NCBI GenBank assembly: GCA_029259875.1
Contig: JAJDEK010000095.1
Coordinates: 1-6,972 of the forward strand
From: Planctomycetaceae bacterium
Lineage (GTDB): Bacteria > Planctomycetota > Planctomycetia > Planctomycetales > Planctomycetaceae
Length of the DNA stretch: 6,972 bases
Direction of reading: 5' to 3'
Shown: one piece after another, positions 1-5,301 of the stretch
How the letters are laid out: every line of letters begins with the position of its first letter
Position numbering within the stretch: position 1 is the first letter of the stretch
Translations under genes and position numbers: made by a program
The notes under the pieces: generated by a model
Told to the model about the DNA's origin: nothing
The model's input: only the letters and a program-made list of their open reading frames with translations
The model's database searches: none

Positions 1-172
1 ACAGACTTTATCCTGTCTTTCAAATAAATCATACCTTTCTGCCAGCGAAACAATTTTGTAGTTCATAGTAAGACCACGTAATTTCTAACTTTGTTGATTG
101 TATTTAACAGAACTGACTCTTGGTGATCCCGAGTGTTAACATGGTATTAGACTGAGTTCTACGAGATTGATG
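1..172. other. Left-edge non-coding stretch, downstream of the DUF5946 gene
   Basis: AT-rich sequence with frequent stops in all frames. It is the 3' flank of the minus-strand DUF5946 gene. I see no coding region, no RNA gene and no convincing terminator: the 6-bp pair AGAACT (109-114) and AGTTCT (155-160) is too short and too far apart to count as a hairpin. A gene could begin just outside the window. Confidence 0.5.
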
Positions 173-718
173 CTAATGCAGGTGTGACGAAACGAACAAC
201 GCAATTTTGGGGTGGTGATCCGACCAGGCATTCCATACGAAATCAGTCCACTTCTTGACGCGTGAAATGTGTTCTTCCGGCGTACCTGCCAGCGCGATAT
301 CGAAAACCGTCATCGGGCCAGTTGATTGTGGAGGTGCATAATAGGGCCAGTGTTTAATATGATTCGTAAGTCGCTGGAGTAAACGAGGAATTTGTGTCTG
401 AGGAATTCCGAGATTGTTCGCTGCATGCAAGCCTGAAAGATGGATCGCAATCGACTTATCCTTGTGGGAACCACCTGCATGCTGAAGTGCATAGGCATCG
501 ACTGTCATCTGATGGACCTGTCCAAAAATAATCGCGTTGCCGTACTGAGTTCCCAAAACCTCGCTATAAACACTCCAGCACTCAGGAGAACAGTGGTAAT
601 AACCAGCGTAGGCAGCAGTTGCGTCGGCAGGCATTCGAAGTCGGCAACCGGGACACTGACGCTCTTTGTGAGCCATCTTAGTAAACCCTGAATCCATGAC
701 ACCATTCTCTATGGCCAT
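173..718 (-). CDS. DUF5946 family protein with a four-cysteine putative zinc site
   Basis: Encodes 181 residues. Near the N-terminus are CPGC (C22, C25) and CSPEC (C43, C47), an arrangement typical of a small structural zinc site. A VDAYALQHAGG block follows at about 73-83, then a His-containing helix IHLSGLHAANN (92-102) and a C-terminal WTDFVWNAWSDHH segment (157-169). The Cys pairs plus 'VDAYAxQH' are what I associate with DUF5946, a cytosolic family of unknown function; this is recognition from memory, not a search. There is no signal peptide or membrane segment. The start at 718 has an AGGA about 10 bases upstream. Met8 and Met15 are alternatives, and Met15 (MAHKERQCPGC) would put the zinc site closer to the N-terminus, as is usual, so the start is uncertain. 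It lies 67 bases after the DUF1801 gene on the same strand and may be cotranscribed with it. Confidence 0.8.
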   Translation of the reverse strand: MAIENGVMDSGFTKMAHKERQCPGCRLRMPADATAAYAGYYHCSPECWSVYSEVLGTQYGNAIIFGQVHQMTVDAYALQHAGGSHKDKSIAIHLSGLHAANNLGIPQTQIPRLLQRLTNHIKHWPYYAPPQSTGPMTVFDIALAGTPEEHISRVKKWTDFVWNAWSDHHPKIALFVSSHLH

Positions 719-785
719 TTTAGATACATCCTAAAATCATAAACACCAGATACTTACTACATATCCATCTTGCAAAGCGAGTTTA

Positions 786-1163
786 TTAACAGCCTAAATC
801 TTCACCTTGCTTCCATAATGCAACTGCGCGCGCAACAAATTCATCGATGCGTGTCTCAGAAATAGACACCGATTTTTTGAATCGGATGCACCCTTTTCCC
901 ACATCAATCCCTTTTAGAAGGCTACCATCAGAATCTATTTTTTTCGCATCACCTACATAAAGGCTGACATAATGTTTTTGTGCGTTAAGATGAAACAGAG
1001 GGCCTCTACCATCACCGTAACTTAGCATTTTATAATGGATCTCTTCATCAAAATTCGAAGCTTTTGAGTGAATGATAGCTCGGAGGCTCAAAAGTGTTTC
1101 CCGCCGCCAATCATCTTCCAGCATATCCATGTATTCAGCAGGCGTTTTTGCGTCATATTGCAT
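786..1163 (-). CDS. DUF1801 (YdhG/YobT-like) domain protein
   Basis: Encodes 125 residues, a typical length for a stand-alone DUF1801 protein. Family features visible are an N-terminal 'TPAEYMDMLEDDWRRETLLSLRAII' type helix (7-31), a DEEIHYKMLSYG segment (39-50) equivalent to the family's 'xExixYgmPxY' strand, a 'HYVSLYVGD' strand (64-72), and a 'GKGCIRFKKS' strand (89-98) before a C-terminal amphipathic helix (about 103-119). The fold is a small cytosolic alpha/beta domain; some relatives have been called iron chaperones, but the biochemical role is not settled and I assign none. The start is supported by GAGGGA on the minus strand about 8 bases upstream of the ATG. The gene sits between the two-membrane-segment protein and the DUF5946 gene. 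The hairpin at 1216-1236 lies upstream of it, so it may have its own promoter. Confidence 0.85.
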   Translation of the reverse strand: MQYDAKTPAEYMDMLEDDWRRETLLSLRAIIHSKASNFDEEIHYKMLSYGDGRGPLFHLNAQKHYVSLYVGDAKKIDSDGSLLKGIDVGKGCIRFKKSVSISETRIDEFVARAVALWKQGEDLGC

Positions 1164-1215
1164 ATTGGATTCCCTCGAATTACGAATGAGTAGCTAGCGT
1201 CTATATACTTGAGGC

Positions 1216-1236
1216 GATTTTGGGCTAACCAAAATC
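1216..1236 (-). terminator. Perfect 8-bp hairpin, possible weak terminator or spacer structure
   Basis: GATTTTGG (1216-1223) and its exact reverse complement CCAAAATC (1229-1236) flank a 5-base loop. On the minus strand the hairpin begins 11 bases after the stop codon of the 192-residue protein gene and lies 53 bases before the DUF1801 start. The position suits a transcription terminator for the upstream gene, but the stem is AT-rich and no U-tract follows in the minus-strand direction, so it is not a classic intrinsic terminator. An mRNA 3'-end stabiliser is an alternative. Confidence 0.35.
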
Positions 1237-1247
1237 ACAATGATAAA

Positions 1248-1826
1248 TCACCCAAATAATAAGAAAAATGCACTGACAAGCATGAGAATCACTGCGATTA
1301 AGAATGCAGTTGCAATCGCGATACCAATTGGTGTTTTGAAAAAGGATTGCACACCTACAGCCGCTGAGTGCTCAGTTTGAAAATCAAAGCGATAGTTCCC
1401 TGCGACTACAGATTTATCGGTAATCTGTACCTCAGCAATGGCATCTGAGATCACTTTATCCTGATCTTGTAACCGAACGCCTGTGATTTCAGCGACTGAA
1501 ATGGGATCATTGAGCGTCCAATCCAGCCCGTCTTTTGCTGAAGTGTTGAGCTTCGCTCCGAGTCTAGTTTTGAATCCGTCTTGAGTCATGACTACGATTT
1601 CGTAATCAGGCAATGCATCCTTCTGTTTGATCAGTGGCAAAGCATGATCGCGTGGTTCAGCTTCTTCATTAAGTGCTGTCACTGTAACCTGAGTGAGACC
1701 TTCACTACGGATTGCCGCAATGATAACACAGAAAATCACACTAATGACAACGACACTACAACAGATCCAACTTGTAATACGCCAAGGGGAAATACTTGTT
1801 TCGGATTTAGTAGCTTCATCGGACAT
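1248..1826 (-). CDS. Unrecognised protein with N- and C-terminal membrane segments
   Basis: Encodes 192 residues; I do not recognise the family. The N-terminus (1-16) is polar, followed by a hydrophobic segment at about 17-39 that contains a CC pair (22-23). Residues 41-163 form a soluble, acidic, strand-rich domain with no Cys and no evident catalytic motif. A second long hydrophobic segment (about 166-191) runs nearly to the C-terminal FG. The likely topology is a hairpin-like membrane protein with both ends on one side and the central domain exposed on the other, probably the periplasmic side, although a signal-anchor orientation cannot be proved from sequence. The start is supported by AAGGA about 10 bases upstream of the ATG. 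It follows the propeller-protein gene by 63 bases on the same strand and could be cotranscribed with it. Function unknown. Confidence 0.75.
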   Translation of the reverse strand: MSDEATKSETSISPWRITSWICCSVVVISVIFCVIIAAIRSEGLTQVTVTALNEEAEPRDHALPLIKQKDALPDYEIVVMTQDGFKTRLGAKLNTSAKDGLDWTLNDPISVAEITGVRLQDQDKVISDAIAEVQITDKSVVAGNYRFDFQTEHSAAVGVQSFFKTPIGIAIATAFLIAVILMLVSAFFLLFG

Positions 1827-1889
1827 GTGTCGTAGGTCCTTGGTAAATGGCTAATGACGTACGAATTAAAATCGAACATCGAAACTAGT

Positions 1890-3335
1890 TTATTTTTGAA
1901 AGCGAAACGAATATAAATCACATTCCTTCATCACAAACCGTAGACGCACTGGCTGACCGGCAAGTGATGCCAAATCAGTACCACCGCTCCAGCCGACTGA
2001 ACCTTCTATCTCATCTCCGATCACAGGCAAGCAATCTTTGAGAGTGAACCCAGGAATCGGCATTCCCTCTGCTTTCTGAATCTCGACTCGCAAACTACCT
2101 GCTGCACTGGTACTGAAGTTGAGGAACAATTGGCTACCCGAATAAATCAATGGTTTGGTTAACAACTCACCTTCTTCAGAACCAGCGTTGACAGAGACAA
2201 ACCCATCGGTACGTAACACATAACGATCACCGCTCCGGTGATAGATCGACATCTCTGCAAACCCCGTGGGAACAACGTTCAACGCCACGTAGTTAGATCG
2301 GTTACGCCACCGCGCGGGATCGAGCCCCGGTCGAATAAAAGCGTGCGTGAAAATCCGGTCGTATTTTGTGGAACCCGCGCGCGTCGACATGAAAAGGATA
2401 TCTGTGGCGTTGACATCTCGCTTGTCGTAGTCGGGTGCGTCGCCTCGACCTGGTACAAATCGCGTAGGCAACGCGATATAGATATGCGGAGCACGGAAGT
2501 ATGCCTGCGTCTGATTGGTATAAAGATGCTCGCCCGGCAAGTTGGGATTCATCGCAACCGGTTTACTCCAATTCTCAAAATCCGGCGATGTGGACCGGCT
2601 GATGCTCCGTAGCCGCTCGGGATCCGTCCACGTTCGAAAATAACAAACATACAAATTTTCGGCTTCCGACCAAAATGCAACATTCGCTGAATCAAACGCA
2701 TGACGCCACTCTGGCTGGTAGGGAATGACTTCGTTTTTCTTGGTCCAATGCATTCCATCGGCTGACACAAATGCAAAAAGTCCCCTGCCCGCCTCTTTGA
2801 GACCTCGCTTGTCACCCGGTCCCGGATAGCCGGCTAACGCCTTGAAACGCTCACTCGGCTTGATTCCAGGGCGCGTATCAAGAAAAGGAATGAAGTTTGT
2901 CAGAAAAGGAGGCTGCTTGGCAAGAATGACATTATTCTCGCGCGTCCCATTCACTTCATGCAACCCCAAGTTCGGAAACGCCCACTCGTGTCCATCGCGA
3001 CTTTCTGCGTAATACACGATTTCGCCAGCGTGCCCGGTATGAATATTCCCCTTAAAGCTCTTGTCAGCACCACGCCAATACGCTCGATAAAGATCACCGT
3101 CCTTGATCACGGTTACCATATGACGCACAGGTAGTGGAGACTTGGGCCGTGGTGCTTTCACGGGACTATGTAACTTCAGCTCCGCCTGTTGCATTTTGTC
3201 AATCAAATGCTTATCAACAAAAAGTTCACGTCGAGAGCCAATATCAATTGACTGTCCCCAGGTTGGGACATTGCTCACGAGCACAATTGTAACTGAAATA
3301 AATAATACAGTAGCACCTGCGAGCCTATTTTTCAT
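1890..3335 (-). CDS. Secreted glycosidase-like five-bladed beta-propeller protein (GH32/GH43-like)
   Basis: Encodes 481 residues from the ATG chosen here. The N-terminus (MKNRLAG plus a hydrophobic core to about residue 21, ending near TWGQ/S at 26-29) is a signal peptide, so the protein is exported. The mature part starts with GSRRELFVDKHLID (33-46), a block common in planctomycete secreted proteins related to GH32/GH43/sialidase propellers. Propeller-type 'SxDGxxW' turns occur at 112-118 (SRDGHEW) and 191-197 (SADGMHW), with a looser version at 248-256. The C-terminal part (about 395-480) carries SLRVEIQ, PIPGFTL, IGDEIE and LRFVMKECDLYSFRF, a beta-sandwich recurring in this group. Substrate and catalytic residues cannot be assigned, and it could bind rather than cleave glycans. 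An in-frame TTG at 3356 would add seven residues, but AAGGAA (3346-3351) is placed 10 bases before the ATG and would lie inside that longer reading, so the ATG is preferred. It follows the permease gene by about 80 bases. Confidence 0.85.
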   Translation of the reverse strand: MKNRLAGATVLFISVTIVLVSNVPTWGQSIDIGSRRELFVDKHLIDKMQQAELKLHSPVKAPRPKSPLPVRHMVTVIKDGDLYRAYWRGADKSFKGNIHTGHAGEIVYYAESRDGHEWAFPNLGLHEVNGTRENNVILAKQPPFLTNFIPFLDTRPGIKPSERFKALAGYPGPGDKRGLKEAGRGLFAFVSADGMHWTKKNEVIPYQPEWRHAFDSANVAFWSEAENLYVCYFRTWTDPERLRSISRSTSPDFENWSKPVAMNPNLPGEHLYTNQTQAYFRAPHIYIALPTRFVPGRGDAPDYDKRDVNATDILFMSTRAGSTKYDRIFTHAFIRPGLDPARWRNRSNYVALNVVPTGFAEMSIYHRSGDRYVLRTDGFVSVNAGSEEGELLTKPLIYSGSQLFLNFSTSAAGSLRVEIQKAEGMPIPGFTLKDCLPVIGDEIEGSVGWSGGTDLASLAGQPVRLRFVMKECDLYSFRFQK

Positions 3336-3345
3336 TTGGAGTGAG

Positions 3346-3351
3346 TTCCTT
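3346..3351 (-). promoter_or_regulatory. Ribosome binding site deciding the propeller-protein start
   Basis: Minus-strand AAGGAA ends 10 bases before the ATG at 3335. The competing TTG codon at 3356 lies upstream of it with no comparable purine-rich site, so this motif favours the ATG and the shorter, more canonical signal peptide. Confidence 0.55.
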
Positions 3352-3418
3352 ATCAAACACGACTTTCAATGAACATGAACTAGAGAATTACAAAACGCAC
3401 GTCAGAGGCCAAACAATT

Positions 3419-5122
3419 TCAAACCATCGGGAAAAACTGTACTCCCAGTAATACGATCACAAAGCCGACGATGCCCATTAGAGCAGTCATCGGTGTCACA
3501 TATTTTAATGTTTCTCCTTCGGTCATGCCGCTCATTTTTCCGATGACCCAAAAACCACTGTCATTCATCCAGGAGATCGGTTTGGAGCCACAGCCAATCG
3601 CCAGAGCCAGATAAACCGGGTGAAAGCCGAGTGTAGTAGATTCGGCAATGCCCCCCAGGATGCCCACTGTAGTAATCATAGCGACGGTGGAAGACCCCTG
3701 CGCACTACGGATGGCCGTAGTAATCAAAAACGCCAAGGTTACCAGCATCAAAGGAGAAACTTGTGGCAGAGATTCGATCAGGTCGCTGACACCCGTTTGT
3801 TGCAACACGCCACCAAACGCGCCGCCGGCTGCCGTAATCAAAATAATCACGCCTCCTGTGGACAGTGATGCTTGAATTGAAGTCGAAAGTTCAGCCAATG
3901 ATGACTTTTTCTGACGAATCAGAGTCGCGAGCGCGATCACCGTCGCGATACCAAGCGCCATATTTTTATTTCCCAATGTCAAAATCAGCGATTGTATCTC
4001 GGGGGAACACAAATTTTTGATGGATTCGAATTTCAACATCGTGGAACCGGCGATTAAAAATACCGGCAACAGAATAGGAGTGAGTGACAGCCACAACGCT
4101 GGCAAGTCTTCCAATCGACTAGCGGCTAGCTTGGTCAGGTCTTCCTTGGTCACATCGGCAGAATCACGGAACGGCAACACACAGCGTTTGTTGATCAGCA
4201 CGGCATAGCCCAAACCAAACAGAGCCGCGATACTGCCGACGATCATGCCACCGATCATCATTGTGGCAATATTTACCCCCAATTGTTCCGCCACAAACAA
4301 CGGCCCGGGTGTGGGTGGTACCAACGAATGAGCCATTGTGCCTCCGGTGACAATCGCCAGTACGTACAACAGATAGTTCTTACCAGTCCGGAAACGCATC
4401 GCCTTTCCAAGTGGAATCAACAGATAAAATACCGTGTCGAAGAAAACCGGAATCGCCAACAAAAACCCACTGGCCATAAACGCCAGCGGTGCCAGTTTTT
4501 CTCCTACAAAGTTAACAGACGAACGGACGATACGCTCCGCAGCTCCACTTTCCAGCAAACACATTCCAATAATGGCAGCCAATGCAATTAAGATTCCAAT
4601 TTTCGTACACGTGGAACCAAAGCCAGCGGCCACGCGTTCTCCTACTGATTTTTTACCCTGTATAATCGCTGCCTGATAGTTAGCAGGAGTAATGGCAAAA
4701 TCATCCAATTGAACGAGACGGCTGGCACTGCCCTCACGAATTCGCAAGTCGGCAATCGCAATTCGCTTGCCCGCTTCTGTAAATTTGGCAGTGACGCGTT
4801 TGACCTCTGTTTCCGCAATTGGAATCAGCGGGAATTTCGGCTGGTCACGTCCCATGATGAGGAGCAGCATACCGGGTTGAATAGAACCCAACTTGTTGAT
4901 TTCAATTTGGATGTTGTGATTATCTTCACCAACCTCAATCAATTTCAGTTTATTTTTTCGCAGTGACGTCTCTTCAATTTGTGAAGCAGGGGTCAAAACT
5001 CCTACGCAAATCGCCCCGGCTAATAAAGCCAGAAACGCATGCAGACGAAAAAAGAGCACACCACCAATGACAATGGCCACTCCTGAAAAAATGATAAGTA
5101 ATACCAAAGTGCTCTGTTCCAT
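3419..5122 (-). CDS. GntP-family gluconate/sugar-acid permease with an N-terminal soluble insertion
   Basis: Encodes 567 residues from the ATG at 5122; the family is usually about 440-450 residues. It is an inner-membrane, multi-segment protein expected to import gluconate-like sugar acids with protons. Hallmarks are the first two membrane segments with FRLHAFLALLAGAICVG (25-41), GILIALAAIIGMCLLESGAAERI (176-198), HSLVPPTPGPL (265-275), AAGGAFGGVLQQTG (431-444), IRSAQGSSTVAMIT (471-484) and CGSKPISWMNDSGFWV (511-526), the last four very typical of GntP. The excess length is a polar, strand-rich stretch at about 46-160 between segments 2 and 3. Substrate cannot be told: gluconate, 2-dehydro-3-deoxy acids and related compounds are all possible. 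The start at 5122 is preceded by AGGTAGGA; an ATG at 5140 would add MQTGRT and is a real alternative. It is the first gene of the minus-strand run and diverges from the DUF1549/DUF1553 gene. Confidence 0.93.
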   Translation of the reverse strand: MEQSTLVLLIIFSGVAIVIGGVLFFRLHAFLALLAGAICVGVLTPASQIEETSLRKNKLKLIEVGEDNHNIQIEINKLGSIQPGMLLLIMGRDQPKFPLIPIAETEVKRVTAKFTEAGKRIAIADLRIREGSASRLVQLDDFAITPANYQAAIIQGKKSVGERVAAGFGSTCTKIGILIALAAIIGMCLLESGAAERIVRSSVNFVGEKLAPLAFMASGFLLAIPVFFDTVFYLLIPLGKAMRFRTGKNYLLYVLAIVTGGTMAHSLVPPTPGPLFVAEQLGVNIATMMIGGMIVGSIAALFGLGYAVLINKRCVLPFRDSADVTKEDLTKLAASRLEDLPALWLSLTPILLPVFLIAGSTMLKFESIKNLCSPEIQSLILTLGNKNMALGIATVIALATLIRQKKSSLAELSTSIQASLSTGGVIILITAAGGAFGGVLQQTGVSDLIESLPQVSPLMLVTLAFLITTAIRSAQGSSTVAMITTVGILGGIAESTTLGFHPVYLALAIGCGSKPISWMNDSGFWVIGKMSGMTEGETLKYVTPMTALMGIVGFVIVLLGVQFFPMV

Positions 5123-5124
5123 TG

Positions 5125-5132
5125 TCCTACCT
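5125..5132 (-). promoter_or_regulatory. Ribosome binding site favouring the inner permease start
   Basis: Minus-strand AGGTAGGA lies just before the ATG at 5122, with its AGGT core ending 6 bases from the start codon. It falls between the two candidate ATGs (5140 and 5122). The outer ATG has only a weak GAAG-like site, so the inner one is preferred, though not decisively. Confidence 0.45.
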
Positions 5133-5140
5133 GTCTGCAT

Positions 5141-5289
5141 TTCTGCTTCAGATTATTTTATTTCCCGAAAAAACGTCTTTTTTTTCGATACATCAAGATA
5201 TGGAGAGGGTTAAATTCCCATCAGCCAGTCATTTGAGTCTATCTGACTCCTGGATCGACTAAGGGACAAGCTTCTTCCTACTCCAAATC
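5141..5289. promoter_or_regulatory. Divergent intergenic region with two inverted repeats
   Basis: This stretch separates the minus-strand permease gene from the plus-strand DUF1549/DUF1553 gene and so must carry the promoter of the permease run, and probably that of the plus-strand gene. It contains a perfect 8-bp inverted repeat, CGAAAAAA (5166-5173) and TTTTTTCG (5180-5187) around 6 bases, and a shorter one, GAGTC (5235-5239) and GACTC (5245-5249) around 5 bases. A TAAAAT-like -10 candidate can be read on the minus strand between the first repeat and the permease, but it has no good -35. Either repeat could be an operator, or chance in AT-rich DNA; no regulator gene is nearby to support a choice. 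Confidence 0.4.
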
Positions 5290-5295
5290 AGGTGA
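5290..5295 (+). promoter_or_regulatory. Ribosome binding site of the DUF1549/DUF1553 gene
   Basis: AGGTGA ends 6 bases before the ATG at 5302. The good spacing, together with the signal peptide that begins at that ATG, fixes the start. Confidence 0.6.
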
Positions 5296-5301
5296 AAAGT
5301 C

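Noticed and set aside
109..160. AGAACT...AGTTCT pair downstream of the DUF5946 gene as a terminator
   Set aside because: The 6-bp arms are 40 bases apart with no supporting inner stem or U-tract; such a pair is expected by chance.
3335..3356. TTG at 3356 as the start of the propeller protein
   Set aside because: The ribosome binding site AAGGAA falls inside that extension and is spaced for the ATG at 3335, which gives a better signal peptide (MKNR followed by the hydrophobic core).
3142..4966. Plus-strand open frames opposite the permease and propeller genes (for example 3142-3372, 3620-3875, 4283-4591, 4709-4966)
   Set aside because: They are reverse-strand shadows of well-supported proteins, with compositions rich in Arg, Asn and Gln and no family resemblance.
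5166..5187. CGAAAAAA/TTTTTTCG dyad as an intrinsic terminator
   Set aside because: Both flanking genes start here and read outward, so there is no transcript end to terminate; the stem also has only two GC pairs.
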